NCBI GenBank assembly: GCA_964353255.1
Contig: CAYGVJ010000197.1
Location: 1-7,179 of the forward strand
Source: VFZS01 sp964353255
GTDB lineage: Bacteria > Acidobacteriota > Terriglobia > Bryobacterales > Bryobacteraceae
Reading direction: 5' to 3'
Length of the DNA: 7,179 nt
The position numbers and the translations under genes are program-made. The notes below the pieces were generated by a model that saw only the letters and a list, made by a program, of their open reading frames with translations, did not search any database and was not told where the DNA came from. Below, in pieces: positions 1-5,227 of the stretch (the first letter of the stretch is position 1; every line of letters starts with the position of its first letter).

Positions 1-1409
1 TGAACTGCGTGCTCGGCCCCACGGTCACGCCCTGCGGGAAGTGCGCGAGCTGCACGGAGATTGCCTCGGGCAGCGCGCTGGACGTCATCGAGATCGACGC
101 CGCCTCCAACCGCGGGATCAATGAGATGCGGGAGTTGCGGGAGAACGTCCGTTACCGCCCGGCTCGCGACCGTTACAAGATCTTCATCATCGACGAAGCC
201 CACCAGATCACCAGCGAGGCCTTCAACGCGCTGCTGAAGACCCTGGAAGAGCCCCCCGGGTGGGTGGTCTTCCTCCTATGCACCACCGAGGCGCACAAGA
301 TCCCGGCCACCATTACCTCGCGCTGCCAGCATTTCAGTTTCCGTTCGGTGGACTTCGAGGAACTGGTGGCGCGGCTGGAGTGGATCTGCGGGCAGGAGGG
401 CATCCAGGCCGACGCCGAGACGCTGGCGGTACTGGCCCAGGTCGGCGAGGGCAGCGTGCGGGACTCGCTTTCGGCCCTGGATCAGGCCATCGCCCACTGC
501 GGCACCGAGCTCAAGGCCGCCGAGGTGCGCGCGCTGCTGGGCGTGTTTTCGCTGGAGGCGCTGGACCGGGTCACGCAGGCGCTGGCCGAATCCGACCCGG
601 CGCGCATGCTCGAGCTGGTGGACGAGCTGGTGCGCAATGGCCATCACCTCCAGCATTTCTGCCGCGAGCTGACGCGCTACTTCCGCAATCTGCTGGTGGC
701 CAAGATCGCCGGGCAGGACACGCGCGCCATCGCCGCCTCGCGCCAGGAGCGCGAGCGGCTGGCCTCGATTGCCTCGGGTTTTTCCGAGCAGGACCTGACG
801 CGCTACCTTCAGCTCACCCTGGACCTGTTCCGCGACCTGCACTTCTCCCTGCAACCCCGCCTGCACATGGAGATCGGCCTGATCCGGCTGGTGGAGGCCG
901 GCAAGCTCGTGCCGATCGAGGAGGCTCTGGCGAGCCTGAGCGGCGCGCCGGGACCTGCGCCGCTGCCGGGCGAAGGGGCGGCCGGCCCGCCGGCGGTGGC
1001 GCCGCCCGCGTTGTTCGAAGCCCAGCCTGCGCCGCAGCCGGCCGGCGCTTGGCGAGAGAAGCTGCGCACCGCCTTCATCGAGCTGGGCATGAAGTTCAGC
1101 GCCGACGCCGTCGAGCACTCCGAGGTGCTCGACTCAGGCGCCGAGCTGCACGTACGCGTGCCCAAGGAGTTCGCGCTGGCGATGCGTCCCGACGACCTCC
1201 AGAAGGCCGTCAAACACCTGGGCGGCGAGCGGCGGAGGGTCAAGATCAGCTTCCTGGAAGCCGCGGCGGTTTCGGTGACCCGGCCGCCGGCAGCGCCCGA
1301 CAGCCAGGACGACGCGGCACGGCGCGCCCTGTCGCACCCGGAGGTGCAACGCTTCCGCGAGCTTTTTCCCGACGCCGAAGTGCGCGGGGTACGCAACCTG
1401 AAAGAATAG
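1..1409 (+). CDS. dnaX: DNA polymerase III subunit gamma/tau (5' truncated)
   Basis: This is the clamp-loader ATPase subunit that opens the beta clamp and organises the replisome in the cytoplasm. The reading frame is open from the window edge (first full codon at 3), so the true start and the Walker A loop lie upstream. Visible motifs are the zinc module C-X8-C-X2-C-X2-C (cysteine codons at 6, 33, 42 and 51), Walker B IIDEAH (DEAH at 192-203), the TSRC arginine-finger motif (SRC at 318-326) and the sensor-2-like GSVRDSLSALDQ (Arg codon at 462). A helical domain III with a CRELTRYFRNLL segment follows. A Pro/Ala-rich linker (about 940-1045) leads to a small C-terminal domain and a tail ending PEVQRFRELFPDAEVRGVRN, which I associate with acidobacterial DnaX. 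With roughly 60 missing residues the protein would be about 530 aa. I saw no A-run frameshift site for a separate gamma form. The next gene, ybaB, starts 24 nt downstream. Confidence 0.96.
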   Translation, partial: NCVLGPTVTPCGKCASCTEIASGSALDVIEIDAASNRGINEMRELRENVRYRPARDRYKIFIIDEAHQITSEAFNALLKTLEEPPGWVVFLLCTTEAHKIPATITSRCQHFSFRSVDFEELVARLEWICGQEGIQADAETLAVLAQVGEGSVRDSLSALDQAIAHCGTELKAAEVRALLGVFSLEALDRVTQALAESDPARMLELVDELVRNGHHLQHFCRELTRYFRNLLVAKIAGQDTRAIAASRQERERLASIASGFSEQDLTRYLQLTLDLFRDLHFSLQPRLHMEIGLIRLVEAGKLVPIEEALASLSGAPGPAPLPGEGAAGPPAVAPPALFEAQPAPQPAGAWREKLRTAFIELGMKFSADAVEHSEVLDSGAELHVRVPKEFALAMRPDDLQKAVKHLGGERRRVKISFLEAAAVSVTRPPAAPDSQDDAARRALSHPEVQRFRELFPDAEVRGVRNLKE

Positions 1410-1420
1410 GCTCTAGGATC

Positions 1421-1427
1421 AAGGAGG
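1421..1427 (+). promoter_or_regulatory. Shine-Dalgarno site for ybaB
   Basis: AAGGAGG lies 6 nt before the GTG at 1434. It fixes that GTG as the start rather than the in-frame ATG at 1452, for which the site would be too far away (24 nt). It is the strongest ribosome-binding site in the window. Confidence 0.85.
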
Positions 1428-1433
1428 GCAGAC

Positions 1434-1751
1434 GTGAGGATTCCCCCGCAGATGGGAAACGTGCAGGCCATGCTCAAGCAGGCCCAGCAGATGCAGCAGA
1501 AGCTGCAAGAGGAGGTCGCGCAGATCCGCGTCGAGGCTTCCGCGGGCGGCGGCATGGTCACGGTGCGCATGGACGGCCAGAAGCAGGTGCTGGGCGTCAA
1601 GATTGACCCGGAGGTAACCGGCGACTTGGAGATGTTGCAGGACATGGTGATGGCGGCCTTCAATGGAGCCGCCCAGAAGGTGGACGAGGAAGCCAAGCAG
1701 AAGATGGGCGGCATGCTGGGCGGCATGGGCCTGCCGCCGGGACTGCTGTAG
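1434..1751 (+). CDS. ybaB: YbaB/EbfC family nucleoid-associated protein
   Basis: This is a small dimeric DNA-binding protein of the YbaB/EbfC family; members coat DNA and often lie between dnaX and recR, as here. The protein is 105 aa, normal for the family. A long amphipathic helix (MLKQAQQMQQKLQEEVAQ, about residues 13-30) is followed by a beta sheet (VEASAGGGMVTVRMDGQKQV, then LGVKIDPEV). A second helix with the family motif DMVMAAFNGAAQKVDEEAK comes next, and the protein ends in a Met/Gly-rich tail (MGGMLGGMGLPPG) typical of the family. The GTG start is supported by the AAGGAGG site 6 nt upstream; ATG at 1452 is the weaker alternative. It lies 24 nt after dnaX and is probably co-transcribed with it. 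Its exact role in this organism is inferred from the family only. Confidence 0.95.
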   Translation: MRIPPQMGNVQAMLKQAQQMQQKLQEEVAQIRVEASAGGGMVTVRMDGQKQVLGVKIDPEVTGDLEMLQDMVMAAFNGAAQKVDEEAKQKMGGMLGGMGLPPGLL

Positions 1752-1757
1752 GCGCGG

Positions 1758-1796
1758 ACCGCGCCAGCGGGCCCCGCCGGCGGGGAGCGGCGCGGT
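1758..1796. repeat. Compound GC-rich inverted repeat between ybaB and recR
   Basis: The outer arms ACCGCGCC (1758-1765) and GGCGCGGT (1789-1796) are exact reverse complements. They enclose a perfect 14-bp palindrome, CCCCGCCGGCGGGG (1772-1785). The RNA could fold into a stable two-tier hairpin just upstream of the recR ribosome-binding site. No U-tract follows, so it is not a standard intrinsic terminator. It could tune recR expression or mark an RNA processing site, or it may be a REP-like insertion. Confidence 0.7.
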
Positions 1797-1815
1797 ACCG
1801 TAAGGGACGCTCAAT

Positions 1816-2415
1816 ATGCCAGACTATCCCGAACCGTTGGCGCGGCTGATTCAGGAGCTCAAGCGCCTGCCGGGCATCGGCCAGAAGTCGGCCCAGCGGG
1901 TGGCTTTCCACCTGCTCCGCGCGCCGCGCGAAGATGCTGAGCGCCTCGCCCAGGCGGTGCTGGACGTCAAAGACAAGCTGGGGCTGTGCGGCGTCTGCAA
2001 CAACATCAGCGACAGCGAGTTGTGCCCCTTCTGCGCGGATTCGGGCCGGGACCGCTCCCTGATCTGCGTGGTCGAGGAGCCCCACAGCATCCTGCCCATC
2101 GAGACTACCCGCCAGTACGGCGGTCTCTACCATGTGCTGCACGGCGCCCTCTCGCCGCTGCGCGGCATCACTCCGGAGCAGCTAAGGATCACCGGCCTGC
2201 TGGAGCGGCTGGCCGCGGGAGAGGTCAAGGAGATCATTCTGGCCACCAACCCCACCCTGGAGGGCGAGACCACGGCGGCCTACCTCGCCAAGCTGCTCAA
2301 GCCCCTCGGGGTGAAGGTCTCTCGCATCGCCATGGGCGTCCCAGTCGGCAGCGACCTGGAGTTCGCCGACGAGGTCACCATGTCGAAGTCGCTCGAGAAC
2401 CGGAGAGAGATGTAG
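1816..2415 (+). CDS. recR: Recombination mediator protein RecR
   Basis: RecR works with RecO (and RecF) to load RecA on SSB-coated gaps during recombinational repair. The 199-aa product is full length for the family. An N-terminal helix-hairpin-helix (LPGIGQKSAQRVAFHLL, residues 18-34) is followed by a four-cysteine zinc finger with Cys58, Cys61, Cys70 and Cys73 (CGVC...CPFC). The Toprim domain follows, with ICVVEEPHSILPIE and LHGALSPLRGI, and the motif EIILATNPTLEGETTAAYLA. The C-terminal end MGVPVGSDLEFADEVTMSKS is characteristic of RecR. The ATG start has a modest Shine-Dalgarno site (AAGGGA at 1802-1807, 8 nt away) just after the GC-rich dyad. It is the last gene of the dnaX-ybaB-recR cluster; the next gene is on the opposite strand and convergent. 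Confidence 0.97.
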   Translation: MPDYPEPLARLIQELKRLPGIGQKSAQRVAFHLLRAPREDAERLAQAVLDVKDKLGLCGVCNNISDSELCPFCADSGRDRSLICVVEEPHSILPIETTRQYGGLYHVLHGALSPLRGITPEQLRITGLLERLAAGEVKEIILATNPTLEGETTAAYLAKLLKPLGVKVSRIAMGVPVGSDLEFADEVTMSKSLENRREM

Positions 2416-2435
2416 GGGGCGAAAGGCCTGATGGA

Positions 2436-2515
2436 ACCGCTCCCTGACGGTCGCGGCTCGGCTAGATGGACGGTGCTCCGAGTGTGTTACCGAGCCGCGC
2501 GCGTAAGCAAGCGGT
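2436..2515. repeat. 80-bp imperfect palindrome, REP/MITE-like element
   Basis: The 26-bp arms at 2436-2461 and 2490-2515 are inverted copies matching at 21 of 26 positions around a 28-bp spacer. Each arm has an exact outer 6 bp (ACCGCT / AGCGGT) and an exact inner 10 bp (CGCGGCTCGG / CCGAGCCGCG), with a less conserved 10 bp between. On the minus strand the right arm reads LAYARGS, and the left arm on the plus strand reads NRSLTVAAR. From memory, both peptides recur in spurious acidobacterial ORFs, which would fit a repeat family with many genomic copies. Copy number cannot be seen from this window. Confidence 0.72.
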
Positions 2516-2611
2516 CTCATCGGGAGAACATTAGCCGCGATGGCGCGTAAATCGCAGCCACGACTGGCGCCTCTCTTGAGGCTTGCTCGCCTGTTGCACT
2601 GCGGTTTGATC

Positions 2612-2631
2612 GTACGTCAATAGCGACGTAC
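2612..2631. repeat. Short inverted repeat (7-bp stem, 6-nt loop)
   Basis: GTACGTC (2612-2618) and GACGTAC (2625-2631) are exact reverse complements around AATAGC. A competing pairing, CTGTTG (2591-2596) with CAACAG (2631-2636), overlaps it. Function is unknown; it is probably part of the intergenic repeat block. Confidence 0.5.
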
Positions 2632-2674
2632 AACAGTCTCATCGTACGAGCAGGCCGCGTTTCTGAGCAGCCAA

Positions 2675-2696
2675 GCGCCGAGCCAAGTCTCGGCGC
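2675..2696. repeat. Inverted repeat (8-bp stem, 6-nt loop)
   Basis: GCGCCGAG (2675-2682) pairs exactly with CTCGGCGC (2689-2696) around CCAAGT. No T-tract follows on either strand. On the minus strand this stretch reads CRAETWLGA, a phrase I associate with repeated acidobacterial intergenic DNA. Confidence 0.55.
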
Positions 2697-2711
2697 GGCA
2701 GACATGAGTGT

Positions 2712-2761
2712 CCGCGCCACGGGTTGAGTCAACACGCTGTGGTGGCCACCCTGTGGCGCGG
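2712..2761. repeat. Inverted repeat with 9-bp arms, extended by a bulge
   Basis: CCGCGCCAC (2712-2720) pairs exactly with GTGGCGCGG (2753-2761). The pairing extends inward through GGG (2721-2723) and CCC (2749-2751) if T2752 is bulged. The loop contains the 8-bp palindrome GTGGCCAC (2742-2749), which shares bases with the extended arm. Confidence 0.5.
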
Positions 2762-2775
2762 CCTCTCAGACTGCC

Positions 2776-2797
2776 GAGCCCACACTCGTGTGGGCTC
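2776..2797. repeat. Strong 10-bp hairpin overlapping the mtaB stop codon
   Basis: GAGCCCACAC (2776-2785) and GTGTGGGCTC (2788-2797) are perfect reverse complements separated by TC, so the likely fold is a 9-bp stem with a 4-nt CTCG loop. The minus-strand mtaB stop codon (2798-2796) overlaps one arm by 2 nt, putting the hairpin right at the 3' end of that message. There is no U-tract beyond it, so it may stabilise or define the 3' end and is not a canonical intrinsic terminator. Confidence 0.65.
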
Positions 2798-4130
2798 ATG
2801 TGCCCGGGTTATCGCGAGAAATGCGGGCCAGCCTAAACGAGAGAGATGTAGCGGGCGGGTCTTTTTCCCGGAGGCCGCCGGGCGTCAGCGCCCCGATCTC
2901 CACCTCTACGAGCTGGTTCGGTTCCCGCGGGCGGGCGAGTTCGACCTTGATGTAGTTGTCGCTAAGCGCCGTGCCCGGGCGGCCCAGGGTAACCACGGAA
3001 AGCCGCCGGCCGAGCATGCTCTGGCGGAACTCGAGGTTCTTCTTCGCCCCGAGTTCGCGCAACAGGCGGTTGCGCTCCTTGCGCACCGGTATGGGCACCT
3101 GACCAGGCGCCGCGGCGGCCGGCGTGCCGGGCCGCGCCGAGTAGGTGAACACGTGCAGGTAGGTCAGCGGCAATCCTTCCACGAAGCACCGGGTCTCCTC
3201 AAACTCAGCTTCGGTTTCCCCGGGAAAACCCACCATTACGTCAGCGCCCAGAGCGGCTTCCGGCATCGACTGGCGGGCCTTTCGGATCCGCTCCGCGTAA
3301 TGCCGGGCGCGGTAGTGGCGACGCATGCGGCGGAGCACGGCGTCTGAGCCCGACTGGAGCGGCACGTGCAGGTGCCGGGCCAGCCGTGGCGAGCCGGCCA
3401 GCAGCTCCAGCAGCGGGTCGGCCACATCCAAGGGTTCGATCGAGCTCAGGCGCAGCCGCTCGAGGGCGGTCTCCTCCAGCAACCTCTGTAGCAGATCGGC
3501 CAGCCGCACGCGCGGCGTAAGGTCTCTGCCCCAGCGTCCCAGGTTGATGCCGCTGAGCACCACCTCGCGGTAACGGCTGGTGAGACTCTGAACCTGCTCG
3601 ACGACCCACTCGGCAGGAGCGCTGCGGCTGCGCCCGCGCACTTGCGGAACCAGGCAGAACGAGCAGCGCTGGCTACAGCCGTCCTGGATCTTCAGGTTGG
3701 GACGGGTGCGGTCCTCGGCGTAGCCGTCTGCGGCAGCCCACCAGAGGTCGGTCTGGATGTTGGGGTCACCCACCTGGATCAGCGCGCGCTCGGGAGCCGG
3801 GCAGGCCAGCAGCTCGGAGATTTGGGGCTTGTGCGAATTGCCGACCACCCAGGCCACACCTGGGAAGGCGGCGAGTTCTTCGGGTGCCCGCTGAGCGTAA
3901 CACCCGGTGACGACAATGCGCGCTTGCGGGTTCTCGCGCTGCACCTGCCGCAAGGACTGCCGCGCGTCCTCATCGGCCGAGGCGGTCACCGTGCAGGTGT
4001 TCAGGATCACCAGTTCGGCCTGGCTCCGCGGCGCCGGCCGGAAGCCTCGCTTCACCAACCCGGCCGCCAGGGCGGCGCCTTCAGCCTGCGAGGTGCGGCA
4101 GCCGAAGCTCTGAATGAAGAACGTCCCCAC
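2796..4130 (-). CDS. mtaB: Radical-SAM tRNA methylthiotransferase, MtaB type
   Basis: MtaB converts t6A to ms2t6A at A37 next to the anticodon of ANN-decoding tRNAs, using two 4Fe-4S clusters and S-adenosylmethionine. The 444-aa protein has the three cysteines of the N-terminal methylthiotransferase domain (Cys11 in SFGCRTSQAE, Cys46 in LNTCTVT, Cys77 in VTGCYAQ). The radical-SAM CX3CX2C motif follows (Cys152, Cys156, Cys159 in DGCSQRCSFC), then RGRSRS. LSGINLGRWGRDL (from about residue 193) matches the MtaB branch better than MiaB or RimO. HVPLQSGSDAVLRRMRRHY and ADVMVGFPGETEAEFEET are family hallmarks, and a C-terminal TRAM-like domain contains ALSDNYIKVEL. The start must be the GTG at 4130: TAG is the codon directly upstream in frame, and Cys11 must be kept. 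The gene converges on recR and diverges from fliM. MtaB rather than another methylthiotransferase is an inference from motifs. Confidence 0.91.
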   Translation of the reverse strand: MGTFFIQSFGCRTSQAEGAALAAGLVKRGFRPAPRSQAELVILNTCTVTASADEDARQSLRQVQRENPQARIVVTGCYAQRAPEELAAFPGVAWVVGNSHKPQISELLACPAPERALIQVGDPNIQTDLWWAAADGYAEDRTRPNLKIQDGCSQRCSFCLVPQVRGRSRSAPAEWVVEQVQSLTSRYREVVLSGINLGRWGRDLTPRVRLADLLQRLLEETALERLRLSSIEPLDVADPLLELLAGSPRLARHLHVPLQSGSDAVLRRMRRHYRARHYAERIRKARQSMPEAALGADVMVGFPGETEAEFEETRCFVEGLPLTYLHVFTYSARPGTPAAAAPGQVPIPVRKERNRLLRELGAKKNLEFRQSMLGRRLSVVTLGRPGTALSDNYIKVELARPREPNQLVEVEIGALTPGGLREKDPPATSLSFRLARISRDNPGT

Positions 4131-4139
4131 CTACAGGAG

Positions 4140-4167
4140 ATTATAAGTAGCCCGGCAGGAGGGTGAA
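4140..4167 (-). promoter_or_regulatory. Predicted sigma70-type promoter of mtaB (leaderless)
   Basis: Read on the minus strand, a perfect -10 box TATAAT (4145-4140) is preceded after 16 nt by TTCACC (4167-4162), a 4/6 match to TTGACA. The -10 ends 9 nt before the GTG start, so transcription would begin at or within about 3 nt of the start codon. The 9 nt between contain no Shine-Dalgarno sequence. Confidence 0.62.
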
Positions 4168-4211
4168 GTCCGCGCCCCGAACCGCCGATCCGTGGGAAGG
4201 GGATTCTCTGC

Positions 4212-5171
4212 GTGGACCGGCTCCTGTCCCAAGACGAAATCGACAGCGTCTTTCGCGGCCTTAAGCAGAAGAGCCGCCAGGACGAGGCCAGCAAGGCCGT
4301 CCCCTACGATTTCCGCCGGCCGGATCGCATCGCCAAGCATCAGCTTCGCTCCATCCACCTGCTGCACGACAACTTTGCGCGCAATCTGGCTTCCAGCCTC
4401 TCGGCCTACCTGCGGGCCTATGTGATCGTGAACCTGGTGTCAGTCGAGCAGATTTCCTATGTCGAGTTCTGCCAGTGCCTTCCCTCGCCCACCTGCCTGG
4501 TTTCCCTCAGCATGAAGCCCTACGACGGCAATGCGGTGCTGGAGATGAACCCCACTCTGGTCTTCCCCGTCCTGGAGATGCTGCTGGGGGGCACTGGCAA
4601 GTCCAGCTCCAAGATCAACCGTGAAGTCACCGAGATCGAGCAAATCGTGCTGGATGGGCTGCTCCGCATCATCCTTCAAGACTTGCGGCAAGCCTGGCAC
4701 GGCGTCACGCTCATAGATTTCGCCATCGAGACGCACGAGACCGAGCCGCAACTGCTCCAGATCCTGGCGCCGAACGAAGCCGTGGTGGCCATCGGTCTGG
4801 AGGTTCACATCGGCGAAAACTCCGGGATGATGAATGTCGGAATGCCTTCGATCATCATCAAGATGTTGCGGCAGAAGTTCGACCAGCAATGGTCGGTGCG
4901 ACGCACTGAATCCACGGCGGCCGAGCAGAGCCGCACACTGGGTCTGCTCAAGCCTGCCCAGATGAAGCTGGACGCCCGGCTGGAGGGTCCCACGCTGCTG
5001 GTATCGGACCTGCTGAGGCTGACGACAGGGGACGTGCTGGCCTTTGACCACCCGTTGCACAGGCCCTTGAACTTGCTGGTGAACCGAAAGTTGAAGTACC
5101 GCGGCCAGGTAGCCACGACCGGCCGCAAGAAAGCCTTCCTGATCGAAGAACTGCACAAGCCCGTGGAGTAG
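4212..5171 (+). CDS. fliM: Flagellar motor switch protein FliM
   Basis: FliM forms the cytoplasmic C-ring of the flagellar motor with FliG and FliN, and switches rotation when it binds phosphorylated CheY. The 319-aa protein is close to the usual length of about 330. The N-terminal CheY-binding peptide is kept as LLSQDEIDSVF (residues 4-14), though the usual trailing LL is VF. YDFRRPDRIAKHQLRSIHLL (from residue 32) and VEQISYVEFCQCLPSPT are typical of the FliM middle domain, as are EMNPTLVFPVLEMLLGGTGK (GG at 126-127) and its conserved helices. Residues of about 250-315 (LDARLEGPTLLVSDLLRLTTGDV onward) form the FliN-like SpoA domain. The GTG start has GAAGGGGA (4196-4203) at a suitable distance. 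An AGGAGG at 4157-4162 has no usable in-frame start behind it. No other flagellar gene lies in this window, so the gene may stand apart from the main cluster. Confidence 0.93.
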   Translation: MDRLLSQDEIDSVFRGLKQKSRQDEASKAVPYDFRRPDRIAKHQLRSIHLLHDNFARNLASSLSAYLRAYVIVNLVSVEQISYVEFCQCLPSPTCLVSLSMKPYDGNAVLEMNPTLVFPVLEMLLGGTGKSSSKINREVTEIEQIVLDGLLRIILQDLRQAWHGVTLIDFAIETHETEPQLLQILAPNEAVVAIGLEVHIGENSGMMNVGMPSIIIKMLRQKFDQQWSVRRTESTAAEQSRTLGLLKPAQMKLDARLEGPTLLVSDLLRLTTGDVLAFDHPLHRPLNLLVNRKLKYRGQVATTGRKKAFLIEELHKPVE

Positions 5172-5198
5172 GGGAGGGTGCGCTTCGCGCCACGGCGT

Positions 5199-5215
5199 CC
5201 CGCTGCCGCAGCGGG
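5199..5215. repeat. Hairpin between fliM and the S55 gene
   Basis: CCCGCTG (5199-5205) and CAGCGGG (5209-5215) are perfect reverse complements around CCG, starting 27 nt after the fliM stop. The stem abuts the TACAAT box at 5216 directly. With no T-run it is a weak terminator candidate for fliM; it could instead be an operator for the next gene. Confidence 0.5.
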
Positions 5216-5221
5216 TACAAT
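5216..5221 (+). promoter_or_regulatory. Possible -10 box for the S55 gene
   Basis: TACAAT is a 5/6 match to TATAAT and lies 6 nt before the GTG at 5228. That would place the transcript start at about the start codon. I see no good -35 box at 15-19 nt spacing, and no Shine-Dalgarno sequence in the 12 nt before the GTG. The call rests on the -10 alone. Confidence 0.4.
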
Positions 5222-5227
5222 GGGATC

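Larger units (their letters stand above)
2416..2795. other. Palindrome-rich intergenic region, no convincing gene
   Basis: These 380 bp separate the convergent recR and mtaB genes. I find no ORF with a ribosome-binding site and family resemblance, no tRNA and no rRNA. The region instead holds at least five inverted repeats, listed separately (2436-2515, 2612-2631, 2675-2696, 2712-2761, 2776-2797), plus a 9-bp direct repeat GTCTCATCG at 2514-2522 and 2636-2644. Short minus-strand ORFs here carry the peptides LAYARGSV and ADTHVCRAETWLGA. These resemble peptides I remember from spurious acidobacterial ORFs, which suggests dispersed intergenic repeats and not genes. No run of T follows any hairpin, so transcription end sites for the two convergent genes cannot be placed firmly. 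Confidence 0.75.

Noticed and set aside
1060..1409. Programmed frameshift making a short gamma form of DnaX
   Set aside because: I found no A-rich slippery heptamer or long A-run in the visible part of dnaX.
260..1606. Long ORF in another forward frame over dnaX (448 aa)
   Set aside because: It is Gly/Ala/Arg-rich with no recognisable motif and overlaps the clear DnaX frame. Such shadows are expected at high GC.
809..1726. Long antisense ORF (305 aa) opposite dnaX and ybaB
   Set aside because: It is low-complexity Ser/Arg/Ala with no family resemblance, and runs opposite two well-supported genes.
2182..2520. Minus-strand ORF beginning MRPLAYARGSVTHSEHRPS
   Set aside because: It overlaps recR, and its start lies in the palindromic repeat. 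The opening peptide is one I associate with spurious repeat-derived ORFs.
2517..2642. Minus-strand peptide MRLLYVAIDVRS, faintly like the N-terminus of an IS110-type transposase
   Set aside because: Only a few residues resemble the motif. The ORF ends quickly, no further transposase residues are seen, and the stretch includes a hairpin.
2416..2795. CRISPR array, tRNA or intrinsic terminator in the gap
   Set aside because: There are no regularly spaced direct repeats, no cloverleaf that I could trace, and no hairpin followed by a T-run.
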